Origin: Avichristensenella sp031550535 | Lineage (GTDB): Bacteria > Bacillota > Clostridia > Christensenellales > Aristaeellaceae | Reading direction: 5' to 3' | Length of the DNA stretch: 64,000 nucleotides | Assembly: GCA_031550535.1 (NCBI GenBank) | Contig: JAVBOM010000061.1 | Location: forward strand, 3,282-67,281 | In this document: positions 56,383 through 64,000 of the stretch, piece after piece | Layout of the letters: the number at the start of each line of letters is the position of its first letter | Position numbering within the stretch: the first letter of the stretch is position 1 | Made by a program: the position numbers and the translations under genes | Notes under the pieces: model-generated | Told to the model about the DNA's origin: nothing | Seen by the model: only the letters and a program-made list of their open reading frames with translations | Database searches by the model: none

Positions 56383-59300
56383 AATCACCCCCCTGGCGGA
56401 GCATCTGACGCTGGAAAAGGTGCTGGTGGATCGCGGCGCGACCCGCCTGTTTGTCAGCTTCCTGTCGGATGTGCTCGTGGAGGAGACGGAATACCTCATT
56501 CTGCGCAAAGCGTTCATCAAGGCGTTTTACGGCATGAAGGTCTCGCTGCGCGTGTGCAGCCCCGCGCTTGCGGACGCCGCGCGGCGGGACCTCGCGCCGT
56601 TCACGCCTTTTTTGACGGATTGCCTCGCGCGCTCATCGCCCGGGGTGCGGCCGTGGCTGAAGGACGCGAAGTGGTCGCTGGAAGGCGACCGCATCTGTGT
56701 TTCGGTATCCTCCGACGCGGCGCTGCGCTATGTCCGGCATGTGGAGATGGACAAGCGGCTCGTGCAGCTTATGGCGGACGTGTTCCGCATGACGGTCGAA
56801 GCCGTGTTCATCTGCGAGGAGGACGTACAGGCGCAGCTAGAGCGCCTGAAGGAGCTGGAAGCGCGGGCGCAGGAAGCGATCAAGATACAAGCCGAGCAGA
56901 CCGCGCGGGAGGCCGAGGCATCCGATAAAAAGAAAAAAGCGGACAGGAAGATTTACGGCTCCGCCATCACGGAAAAGCCGGGCCCCGTCAGCGAGTTGGC
57001 GGAAGACACCGGCCGCTGTGTCGTGCGCGGGGAAATCGTGTCCGTGGAGACGCGGGAGCTGAAGGGCGGCGAGACGCGACTGCTCACGTTCTATCTGACC
57101 GACTACACTGGCACCATCGCCTGCAAAGCGTTCCTGCGCTACCGCTTCCGCCGCAATAATGGCGAGGAGGGCCAGACGCCCCAAGCGCCGACGGCGGAGG
57201 ACATCGCGCGCGTGGACGCCATCACGTCCCGGCTGCGCCCGGGGGGCTGGATCACTGTGCGCGGCGATTGCCAGCTCGATAAGTTCACGCGCGAGCCGGG
57301 CATCATGATTTCCGACATGGAGACCGCCGAAGCGCCCAAGCGCCTGGACACGGCGGAGCAGAAGCGCGTGGAGCTGCATCTGCATACGCAGATGAGCAAC
57401 ATGGACGGCGTCAGTTCCGTGGATTCGCTGATCCGTCAGGCGGCCGAGTGGGGCCATCCAGCGGTAGCGGTGACGGACCACGGCGTGGTACAGGCGTTCC
57501 CGGACGCGTTTTCCGCGGCGAAGAAGCACGGCATCAAGCTGGTGCCCGGCATGGAAGGGTATCTGATCGACGAGGCGACGGTAGTGGAGAACCCGGCGGA
57601 GCGGTCCATAGACGATCCGATCGTCGTGCTGGACTTTGAGACGACGGGCCTGTCGCCCCGGCTGAACCGCGTCATCGAGATCGGCGCGGTGCGCATGCGC
57701 GGGGACGAGATTGAGGACGAGCTGTCCATCATCATCGACCCGGGCGTGCAGATTCCCGCGAAGATCACGGAGATCACCGGCATCACGACCGCGATGGTGC
57801 GCGGCCAGCCGAAGTTTGGGGATGTCGTCCAGCAGTTTCTGGATTTCATCGGCGACGCGCCGCTCGCGGCGCACAACGCGCCGTTTGACGCCGCGTTCCT
57901 GCGCGAAGAATTGAACCGCTGCGGCCTGACGTGGAAAGGGCCGGTCATCGACACGCTGGCGTTCGCGCGCAAGGCGTATCCGGCGCTGAAAAGCCATCGG
58001 CTGGGCGCGGTTTGCCGTCACACGGGCGTCAGCCTGAAGGACGCGCACCGCGCCGTGCACGACGCCAGGGCGACGGCGCAAATCCTGATGAAAATGCTGC
58101 AATTGGCGCGCGCCAGGGACGCTTCGGACCTGAAATCCCTGAACATGGCATTCGCGGGCGGCGCGATTGGCGAGTCGCACCACATCATCCTGCTCGCCGT
58201 GTCGCAGCAGGGCATTACGAACCTGAACCGGCTCGTTTCCGAGGGGCATTTGCGGCACTACTACAAGCGGCCGCACATCCCGCGCGATCTGCTGCAGAAG
58301 TACCGAGAGGGCATTGTAGTCGGCAGCGCGTGCGAGGCGGGCGAGCTGTTCCGCGCCGTGCTGGACGGCCGGGACGACCAGGCGCTGTCGCGCATTGGGC
58401 GGTTTTACGATTATCTGGAAATCCAACCCGTGGGCAATAACGAATTTCTGGTCCGCGAGGGCCGCGTGAAGGACGACGAAGAGCTGCGGGATCTGAACCG
58501 GAAGATCGTCGCGCTCGGCGAAAAGCTGGGCATCCCGGTCGTCGCGACCGGCGACGTGCACTTCCTCCGCCCGGAGGACGCGTCAGCCCGCGCCATCCTG
58601 ATGGCGGGCAAAGGGTTTGACGACGCGGACGAGCAACCGCCGCTGTACTTCAAGACGACGGACGAGATGCTGGACGAGTTCTCGTACCTAGGCGCGGAAA
58701 AGGCGCTGGAAGTCGTGGTGACGAACCCGAACAAGATCGCCGCGCGCGTGGGGGAGGTGCGGTTGTTTCCGGCGCACCCGGAGGGCAAGGAGACGTTCCA
58801 ACCCTTCTGGGAAGACGCGGCGGACAACATCCGGGACATGGCGATGGACGGGGCGCGCCGCCTGTACGGCGAATCGCTGCCGGACATCGTGCAGGCGCGG
58901 CTGGACAAGGAGCTTTCGTCGATCATCGGCTACGGGTTCGCCACGCTGTACAACATCGCGCAAAAGTTGGTGCAGAAGTCGCTGTCGGACGGGTTCCTGG
59001 TCGGCTCGCGCGGGTCGGTCGGGTCGTCGTTCGTGGCCACGATGTGCGGCATCACGGAGGTCAATCCGCTGCCGCCGCATTACCTGTGCCCGAACTGTCA
59101 CTGGGTGCACTTTGACGAGCGGCACGAAATCGCCAGCATGGGCGTTGACCTGCCGCCGAAAACCTGCCCGGACTGTGGCGCGGACCTTCGGCGCGAGGGA
59201 TTTGACATCCCGTTCGAGGTGTTTCTCGGCTTCAAGGGCGACAAAGTGCCGGACATCGACCTGAACTTCTCGGGCGTCTATCAGCCCAAGGCGCACAAGT

Positions 59301-60670
59301 ACGTGGAGGAGCTGTTCGGCACGGACAACGTGTTCCGCGCGGGCACGATCGGCACGCTGGCGGAAAAGACGGCGTACGGCTATGTCAGCAAGTATCTGGA
59401 GGAGCGCGAGCGGCATGCCACCGAGGCTGAGAAGAACCGGCTGGTCGCGGGCTGCGTCGGTGTCAAGCGGACGACCGGCCAGCACCCGGGCGGCATCGTC
59501 GTGCTGCCCAAGGACTACGAAATCTATCAGTTCACCGCCATCCAGCACCCGGCGGACGACACGGAGAGCGCCATCGTCACCACGCACTATGATTTCGGCT
59601 CCATGCACGATGTGCTCGTGAAGCTGGATATTCTGGGGCACGACGATCCGACGATGATCAACATGCTGGAGCGGCTGACCGGCGTGAAAGCGCTGGAAAT
59701 CCCGCTGAACGACCCGGACGTGATGAGCCTGTTCACCAGCCCGAAGGCCCTCGGCGTGAACCCGGGCGACATCCGCTGCACCACGGGCACGCTGGGCATT
59801 CCGGAGTTTGGCACGCGGTTCGTGCGCGGCATGCTGGACGCCACGAAGCCGCACACCATGGAGGAGCTGGTGCGCATTTCCGGCCTGTCGCATGGAACGG
59901 ACGTGTGGCTGGGCAACGCGTCCGATTTGATCGCGTCCGGCACGGCGACGCTGCCCGAGTGCATCTGCACGCGCGACGACATCATGAACGCGCTGATGCT
60001 GCTGGGCGTGGAACCGGTCATCGCGTTTAACACGATGGAATCCGTCCGCAAGGGCAAGGGGCTGAACCCGCAGATGGAGGACGCGATGCGGGCCGCGAGC
60101 ACGCCGGAGTGGTTTATCGACTCGTGCAAAAAGATCAAGTACATGTTCCCCAAGGGGCACGCCGTCGCGTATGTGACGATGGCGCTGCGCGTCGCGTGGT
60201 TCAAGGTGCACCGGCCGGAGGCGTACTACACCGCGTACTACACCGTGCGCGCCACAGCGTTTGACATTGGCATCATGAGCCGGGACGCGGACGGCCTGCG
60301 CGACCTGCTGGACGATTACGACACGCGGTGGAAGGAACTGACGGCGGCGGAGAAGGATCAGGTGATCCTGGTCGAAATCGCGCTGGAAATGACCATGCGC
60401 GGCATCCGGCTGCTGCCGATTGACCTGTACGAATCGGACGCTTCGGAGTTCCGGCTGGTGGAAGGAGGCATATTGCCGCCGTTCACGGCCATTCCGGGCC
60501 TGGGGCTTTCGGCGGCGCAATCGCTGTGCGAGGTGCGCAAGGCCGGGCCGTACCTGTCCATGGAGGACGTGAAAATCAGGGCCAAGGTTTCCAGCGCCGT
60601 GATCGAGAGTCTGAAGGCGCACGGTGCGCTCGCGAATTTGGCGGAAACGAGCCAGGTTACGCTCTTTTAA
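56354..60670 (+). CDS. polC: DNA polymerase III PolC-type alpha subunit
   Basis: This 1438-residue Gram-positive replicase has an N-terminal region (1-215), OB fold (about 215-315), PHP domain (ELHLHTQMSNMDG near 339), a 3'-5' exonuclease inserted in the PHP domain (VVLDFETTGLSPR near 423, with LAAHNAPFDAAFLR), and the polymerase core with a Cys4 zinc site (CPNCH near 911, CPDC), the catalytic DKVPDIDLNFSG near 966 and KRTTGQHPGGIVVLP. It has both polymerase and proofreading activity. It overlaps the end of ispG by 29 bp, in a different frame, and the ATG (MNWKAIVPSE) lacks a clear ribosome binding site, so coupling is likely. Confidence 0.98.
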   Translation: MNWKAIVPSEITPLAEHLTLEKVLVDRGATRLFVSFLSDVLVEETEYLILRKAFIKAFYGMKVSLRVCSPALADAARRDLAPFTPFLTDCLARSSPGVRPWLKDAKWSLEGDRICVSVSSDAALRYVRHVEMDKRLVQLMADVFRMTVEAVFICEEDVQAQLERLKELEARAQEAIKIQAEQTAREAEASDKKKKADRKIYGSAITEKPGPVSELAEDTGRCVVRGEIVSVETRELKGGETRLLTFYLTDYTGTIACKAFLRYRFRRNNGEEGQTPQAPTAEDIARVDAITSRLRPGGWITVRGDCQLDKFTREPGIMISDMETAEAPKRLDTAEQKRVELHLHTQMSNMDGVSSVDSLIRQAAEWGHPAVAVTDHGVVQAFPDAFSAAKKHGIKLVPGMEGYLIDEATVVENPAERSIDDPIVVLDFETTGLSPRLNRVIEIGAVRMRGDEIEDELSIIIDPGVQIPAKITEITGITTAMVRGQPKFGDVVQQFLDFIGDAPLAAHNAPFDAAFLREELNRCGLTWKGPVIDTLAFARKAYPALKSHRLGAVCRHTGVSLKDAHRAVHDARATAQILMKMLQLARARDASDLKSLNMAFAGGAIGESHHIILLAVSQQGITNLNRLVSEGHLRHYYKRPHIPRDLLQKYREGIVVGSACEAGELFRAVLDGRDDQALSRIGRFYDYLEIQPVGNNEFLVREGRVKDDEELRDLNRKIVALGEKLGIPVVATGDVHFLRPEDASARAILMAGKGFDDADEQPPLYFKTTDEMLDEFSYLGAEKALEVVVTNPNKIAARVGEVRLFPAHPEGKETFQPFWEDAADNIRDMAMDGARRLYGESLPDIVQARLDKELSSIIGYGFATLYNIAQKLVQKSLSDGFLVGSRGSVGSSFVATMCGITEVNPLPPHYLCPNCHWVHFDERHEIASMGVDLPPKTCPDCGADLRREGFDIPFEVFLGFKGDKVPDIDLNFSGVYQPKAHKYVEELFGTDNVFRAGTIGTLAEKTAYGYVSKYLEERERHATEAEKNRLVAGCVGVKRTTGQHPGGIVVLPKDYEIYQFTAIQHPADDTESAIVTTHYDFGSMHDVLVKLDILGHDDPTMINMLERLTGVKALEIPLNDPDVMSLFTSPKALGVNPGDIRCTTGTLGIPEFGTRFVRGMLDATKPHTMEELVRISGLSHGTDVWLGNASDLIASGTATLPECICTRDDIMNALMLLGVEPVIAFNTMESVRKGKGLNPQMEDAMRAASTPEWFIDSCKKIKYMFPKGHAVAYVTMALRVAWFKVHRPEAYYTAYYTVRATAFDIGIMSRDADGLRDLLDDYDTRWKELTAAEKDQVILVEIALEMTMRGIRLLPIDLYESDASEFRLVEGGILPPFTAIPGLGLSAAQSLCEVRKAGPYLSMEDVKIRAKVSSAVIESLKAHGALANLAETSQVTLF

Positions 60671-60674
60671 CGAA

Positions 60675-60837
60675 GGGGACCACCGATTTATTCGCGCGGC
60701 GGTCTTGCGGACGCTTTTCCGCCTCCGCTGCGTCGTGCTCCAGTCGACGTAGCCTCCTGCTACGCCTCCTTTCGCCTTCTTGCGGAGACGAAAAATCGCC
60801 TCGCAATCCCACCACCCTCATGAAATCGGTGATCCCC
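60675..60837. repeat. 163-bp element with 15-bp terminal inverted repeats
   Basis: Left end GGGGACCACCGATTT (60675-60689) and right end AAATCGGTGATCCCC (60823-60837) are inverted copies with one mismatch. The interior has a CGTAGC-CTCCT-GCTACG hairpin (60748-60764) and repeated GCCTCC blocks. No gene, no obvious target-site duplication. It looks like a MITE-type or structured intergenic element; a role as polC terminator is an alternative. Confidence 0.55.
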
Positions 60838-60868
60838 CCAGTTTTTTCTCCCCGCCGTGGTTTTAGGG

Positions 60869-60897
60869 TTGTTTTCCTTATGCTTCTGTGGTACAAT
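60869..60897 (+). promoter_or_regulatory. Promoter for rimP-nusA-infB
   Basis: A -35 TTGTTT and a -10 TACAAT are separated by 17 bp. Confidence 0.7.
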
Positions 60898-60944
60898 CAT
60901 TGCCGTGGGTTTATGGTTGAAGCGATATTGTTGTAGTATTGTAG

Positions 60945-60970
60945 AGAGTGGGACCGTCCCGCTCTTTTCT
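60945..60970 (+). terminator. Attenuator-like hairpin in the rimP leader
   Basis: AGAGTGGGA/TCCCGCTCT with a 3-nt loop is followed by TTTCT, between the promoter and rimP. It may attenuate the rimP-nusA transcript; nusA operons are commonly autoregulated. Confidence 0.6.
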
Positions 60971-61018
60971 ATTGAGCAGAGCATTAGCGGAAACTAACCA
61001 ACCGTTTTAGGAGAGCAA

Positions 61019-61483
61019 ATGGCCAAACAGGACTTGCACAACTACGTCATTCCCCTCAGCCAGCGGTTGGCGGCGGAGATGGGTTACGAATGGATCGACG
61101 CCGAGCTGGTCAAGGAAGGGCCTGGGCGGTATTTGCGCGTCTATGTGGATAAAGAAGGCGGCATTTCGCTGGACGACTGCGAGCGGTATCACCGCGCGAT
61201 CCAGCCCAAGCTGGAAGCCGTCGAGTACGATTTTCTGGAAGTCAGCTCGCCCGGTGTGGACCGGCCGCTGAAGAACGACCGCGATTTTGAGCGCGCCATG
61301 GGAACGGAGATTGAGGTGCGGCTCTACAAGCCGCTGGACGGCGCGAAAGCCTTCCAGGGCACGCTGACACAGTTTGACGGCAACGAATTTCAGATACAAA
61401 CCCCGTCAGGGGAACGCGTTTTTTCGCGGCGCGACACGGCGCTCATCAAACCCGTACTGGTTTTTGAGGACGAGGAGGAATAG
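61019..61483 (+). CDS. rimP: Ribosome maturation factor RimP
   Basis: This 154-residue protein is needed for 30S maturation. Family features: the N-terminal LAAEMGYEWIDAELVKEGPG, LRVYVDKEGGISLDDCE, FLEVSSPGVDRPLKNDRDFE and a C-terminal SH3-like Lsm-type barrel (GTLTQFDGNEFQI). TTTAGGAGAG precedes the ATG at 61019. First gene of the rimP-nusA-ylxR-ylxQ-infB unit. Confidence 0.95.
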   Translation: MAKQDLHNYVIPLSQRLAAEMGYEWIDAELVKEGPGRYLRVYVDKEGGISLDDCERYHRAIQPKLEAVEYDFLEVSSPGVDRPLKNDRDFERAMGTEIEVRLYKPLDGAKAFQGTLTQFDGNEFQIQTPSGERVFSRRDTALIKPVLVFEDEEE

Positions 61484-61491
61484 GGCGAACC

Positions 61492-62688
61492 ATGAACAAA
61501 GACGTGATCGAGGCCGTCGGCCTGCTGGCGAAGGAAAAGGGCATCAGCAAGGACATTCTGTTCGGCGCGATTGAGGAGGCGTTAAAGTCCGCCTACCGCA
61601 AAAACTTCAAAAAGAATACCGCTAGCGCGCAGAATGTCGATGTGACCATCGACCAGATAACCGGCGCCGTGCAGGTCTTTGCCAGAAAGATCGTCATGGA
61701 AGAGGTGACGGACGATTCCGTCGAGATCTCGCTCACGGACGCCCGCAAGATCCAGCCAAACTTCGAGGTCGGCGACATTGTCCGCGTGGAGGTCACGCCG
61801 GGCAACTTCGGCCGCGTGGCGGCGCAGACGGCCAAGCAGGTGATCGTCCAGCGCATCCGGGAGGCCGAGCGCGGCATCATTTACGATGAATATATCGAGA
61901 AGGAAAACGAGATTCTCACCGCCATCGTCCAGCGCGTCGAGGGCAAAAACGTCTACGTGGAACTGGGCAAGACCGAGGGCGTCATCGAGGGGCAGGGCCT
62001 GATGCCGGGCGAGGACTTAAGCATAAACGACCGCATCAAGGTCTATGTATTGGAGGTGCAGCGCACGTCCAAGGGGCCGCAGGTGCTCGTCTCCCGGACG
62101 CATCCGGGCCTGGTCAAGCGGCTGTTCGAACTGGAATCCCCGGAAATCCAGTCCGGCATCGTGCAGATCAAGTCCATCGCGCGTGAGGCGGGTTCCCGTA
62201 CCAAAATGGCCGTGTACTCGATCGATCCGATGATCGACCCGGTCGGAAGCTGCGTCGGCCCGCGCGGCACGCGTGTGGAGCGCGTGGTGCAGGAATTGAA
62301 AAACGAAAAAATCGACATCATCAAGTGGTCGCCCGATCCCGCGGAGTTTATCGCCAACGCCTTGAACCCGGCGCGCGTGCTCAGCGTATTTATAGCGGAG
62401 GATGCGAAGGCGTGCCGCGTGATCGTCCCGGATAACCAGCTCTCCCTGGCCATCGGCAAGGAAGGGCAAAACGCCCGCCTCGCGGCCAAGCTGACCGGCT
62501 GGAAGATCGACATCAAGAGCCAGTCGCAGGCTGAGGAAATGCTGAGCATAGGCTTCGATGAAGTGATGGACGGCGCGGAGGACATGGACGACATGCCCAT
62601 GGACGAAATGGATGTGATCGGCGATGCCGAGGGCATGGACGGGGACGCGCTGTTTGACGATCTGTCCCTGGAGGAGCCGGAGTCGTGA
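61492..62688 (+). CDS. nusA: Transcription factor NusA
   Basis: This 398-residue protein has an N-terminal RNA polymerase-binding domain (1-125), S1 domain (about 130-200), two KH domains (about 205-345, with DPVGSCVGPRGTRV and LAIGKEGQNARLAAKLTGW) and an acidic Asp/Glu/Met-rich tail. It modulates pausing, termination and antitermination. It starts 8 bp after rimP and its TGA overlaps the ylxR GTG start. Confidence 0.97.
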   Translation: MNKDVIEAVGLLAKEKGISKDILFGAIEEALKSAYRKNFKKNTASAQNVDVTIDQITGAVQVFARKIVMEEVTDDSVEISLTDARKIQPNFEVGDIVRVEVTPGNFGRVAAQTAKQVIVQRIREAERGIIYDEYIEKENEILTAIVQRVEGKNVYVELGKTEGVIEGQGLMPGEDLSINDRIKVYVLEVQRTSKGPQVLVSRTHPGLVKRLFELESPEIQSGIVQIKSIAREAGSRTKMAVYSIDPMIDPVGSCVGPRGTRVERVVQELKNEKIDIIKWSPDPAEFIANALNPARVLSVFIAEDAKACRVIVPDNQLSLAIGKEGQNARLAAKLTGWKIDIKSQSQAEEMLSIGFDEVMDGAEDMDDMPMDEMDVIGDAEGMDGDALFDDLSLEEPES

Positions 62689-62972
62689 AGCCGCGCAAGA
62701 TTCCGATGCGCATGTGCGTCGGCTGCCGGGAGATGAAGCCCAAGCGCGAGCTGCTTCGTGTGGTGAAGTCACCGGCCGGGGACGTGGCGCTGGACCGGAC
62801 GGGCAAAGCGCCCGGACGCGGCGCGTATGTCTGCCCGGACGCGCAGTGCTTGCAGCGGGCGGTGAAGACGCGGCAATTAGAGCGGGCGCTGGAACATCCG
62901 ATCGGCGCGCCTGTATTTGAGGCGCTGAACGCCTCGCTAACCGCCGCGAAGGACGAGGCCACAGGTGGATGA
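62685..62972 (+). CDS. ylxR: YlxR-family RNA-binding protein
   Basis: This 95-residue protein has the DUF448 signature: MRMCVGCREMKPKRELLRVV, DRTGKAPGRGAYVCPDAQCL. Four Cys may form a metal site. It starts at GTG 62685 overlapping the nusA stop. YlxR homologs bind RNA and affect gene regulation; in B. subtilis the gene occupies the same place. It overlaps ylxQ by 8 bp. Confidence 0.93.
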   Translation: MKPRKIPMRMCVGCREMKPKRELLRVVKSPAGDVALDRTGKAPGRGAYVCPDAQCLQRAVKTRQLERALEHPIGAPVFEALNASLTAAKDEATGG

Positions 62973-63276
62973 GGCGAAGGCGCTCAGCCTGCTCGGGATC
63001 GCCATGCGGGCCGGACAGGTGATCAGCGGGGACGATACGGTGGAGCGCGCGGTGCGCGCGGGGCGCGTGGCGCTGGTGCTGCTGGACGCGGGCGCGTCCG
63101 AAAATACGCGCGAGAAATACCACTGGGCATGCCGGGCAAAGGCGCTGCCACTTTATGAGATCAGCGCGGATCAGCTAGGCCGTGCCATTGGGAAACCGGG
63201 CCGCAGGATCGCGGCTGTGAAACGGGGATCACTGGCGGAACGCGTCAAGGCGCTGCTGGATGATATAAATCCATAG
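62965..63276 (+). CDS. ylxQ: L7Ae-family RNA-binding protein YlxQ
   Basis: This 103-residue protein of the L7Ae/L30e/S12e fold (ALSLLGIAMRAGQVISGDDTV, VALVLLDAGASENTREKYHW) binds kink-turn RNA in its relatives. It starts at GTG 62965 inside the end of ylxR. Its conserved position between ylxR and infB supports a role in translation. Confidence 0.92.
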   Translation: MDEAKALSLLGIAMRAGQVISGDDTVERAVRAGRVALVLLDAGASENTREKYHWACRAKALPLYEISADQLGRAIGKPGRRIAAVKRGSLAERVKALLDDINP

Positions 63277-63310
63277 AATACGCTAAACTATGCGGGGGTG
63301 CAAGGGCCGA

Positions 63311-64000
63311 ATGACGAAAGTCAAGGTACAGGAAGCAACAAAGGAACTATCGCTGGGGGCCGGCAGGCTGCTGGAGGACTTGTTGCGCGTTTCAAGAAGC
63401 GCGAACGATACCTTGGCGTCCCTGAAGAAAATGGAGCACGCCTTCCTACAGGAGGAAGATGAGCGCCGTGAAAGGGAACGCCAGGAACAGCAGCGGCTTG
63501 CGCTGGAGCAGCAGAGCACGGCGTGGATTATGCCGGAGGAGGAGCCGGAGCCCGAGGCGGAACCGGCGCCGGAGCCCATGCCCGCGCCTGGACCCGTGGC
63601 GGTTGCCGAGCCTCCTGTCAGACAGGAGCCGTCCGCTCAGCCCGTTGAAGCGGAGCAGCCTGCCGCTGTGCAGACGCCCGTTCAGGATGACAAACTCGCG
63701 GCCGCAAAGAGGCCGGCGCCCGCCGCGGCTGCCACAAGAGCGCCCGCGCCCGGTGTACCGCCGCAAAGAGCGCCGCAGCAGCCGATGGGCCAGCCCGGGC
63801 GCCCCATGCAGGGCGCGCAGCCGGGCCAGTATGGCCGTCCGGCAGTCCCCGGCGCGCAGCAAGGCCAGTATGGCCGTCCCGCGCCCGGTGCGCAGGGTGG
63901 TCCGTATGGCCGTCCGGCGAACCCCGGCGCGCAGCAAGGCCAGTATGGCCGTCCCGCGCCCGGTGCGCAGGGTGGTCCGTATGGCCGTCCGGCGAACCCC
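63311..64000 (+). CDS. infB: Translation initiation factor IF-2, N-terminal part (3' end missing)
   Basis: The gene runs off the window after 230 codons, before the G domain. The visible part starts MTKVKVQEATKELSLGAGRL, the IF2_N-type subdomain, continues with a charged coiled coil (HAFLQEEDERRERERQEQQ) and then a long Pro/Ala/Gln/Gly-rich linker made of a 25-residue tandem repeat (GQYGRPAPGAQGG, PYGRPANPGAQQ). Identification rests on position after ylxQ and on the N-terminal sequence. GGGGGTG is a weak site before the ATG at 63311. IF-2 recruits initiator tRNA to the 30S subunit. Confidence 0.9.
   Translation, partial: MTKVKVQEATKELSLGAGRLLEDLLRVSRSANDTLASLKKMEHAFLQEEDERRERERQEQQRLALEQQSTAWIMPEEEPEPEAEPAPEPMPAPGPVAVAEPPVRQEPSAQPVEAEQPAAVQTPVQDDKLAAAKRPAPAAAATRAPAPGVPPQRAPQQPMGQPGRPMQGAQPGQYGRPAVPGAQQGQYGRPAPGAQGGPYGRPANPGAQQGQYGRPAPGAQGGPYGRPANP
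63848..64000 (+). repeat. 75-bp tandem repeat in infB
   Basis: The sequence from about 63848 repeats exactly at a period of 75 bp (25 codons, compare GGCCAGTATGGCC at 63863 and 63938); just over two copies are visible and it continues past the window. A degenerate half unit precedes it. Confidence 0.85.

Noticed and set aside
58688..60622. 644-codon frame antisense to polC
   Set aside because: Same reason: composition of a codon-phase shadow, no family resemblance.
1..64000. tRNA or rRNA genes
   Set aside because: I saw no cloverleaf with a TTCRA-type arm nor rRNA sequence anywhere in the window.

Overview
The window is a contiguous piece of a GC-rich genome from an endospore-lineage Firmicute (Clostridia-type), probably an uncultured gut or rumen relative of the Christensenellales/Eubacteriales. 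The placement is inference. It rests on a Gram-positive PolC replicase, spo0A next to spoIVB, the rpsB-tsf-pyrH-frr-uppS-cdsA-dxr-rseP-ispG-polC-rimP-nusA-ylxR-ylxQ-infB order, a small SRP RNA with no sign of an Alu domain, the MEP isoprenoid pathway, and AGGAGG-type ribosome binding sites with sigma-A promoters (17-bp spacers) before many genes.

Layout. 1-5.4 kb: the end of htpG, an orphan ABC-2 permease, a low-GC mtnN and S41 peptidase pair, and an autoregulated MarR gene. 5.4-7.2 kb: SRP RNA, a sensorless histidine kinase and a hairpin-rich gap. 7.2-10.7 kb: glyA and an iscR-iscS-iscU Fe-S operon. 10.7-17.3 kb, minus strand: deoB, spo0A, spoIVB, a secreted SH3 protein and a lipase-fold protein. 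17.4-28.2 kb: a phosphofructokinase, a purine nucleoside phosphorylase, a 2387-residue secreted protein made of 22 Ig-like (Big_2-type) repeats, and a DacA-type carboxypeptidase. 28.3-31.7 kb, minus strand: infC-rpmI-rplT, an rRNA/tRNA methyltransferase and a WYL regulator fused to a zinc ribbon. 31.8-46.7 kb: proA, a zinc-ribbon membrane protein, a GH13 branching enzyme, an MBL-fold lipoprotein, a nucleoside-kinase-like protein, a TetR-MMPL-heptad-protein export cassette, a large hybrid histidine kinase and two small enzymes. 47-48.1 kb, minus strand: a polysaccharide deacetylase. 48.3-64 kb: the long translation, lipid, isoprenoid, replication and transcription superoperon, running into infB at the window end.

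The most unusual thing here is a family of short dispersed two-hairpin elements (about 57 nt, at least seven recognisable copies plus fragments). They sit at gene 3' ends or in leaders. In three cases the element edge appears to supply the stop codon. Compensatory changes and G-U pairs in one orientation suggest they act as RNA. No transposase is visible. Other points worth a look: a Spo0A whose phosphoacceptor Asp is Ser; a hairpin-rich candidate RNA at 6.9-7.07 kb; a pair of structured direct repeats at 46.8 kb; a 163-bp element with 15-bp terminal inverted repeats after polC; infC apparently starting at ATC behind an attenuator; a dacA ribosome binding site buried in a 13-bp hairpin; and a PASTA-like mini-protein coupled between frr and uppS.
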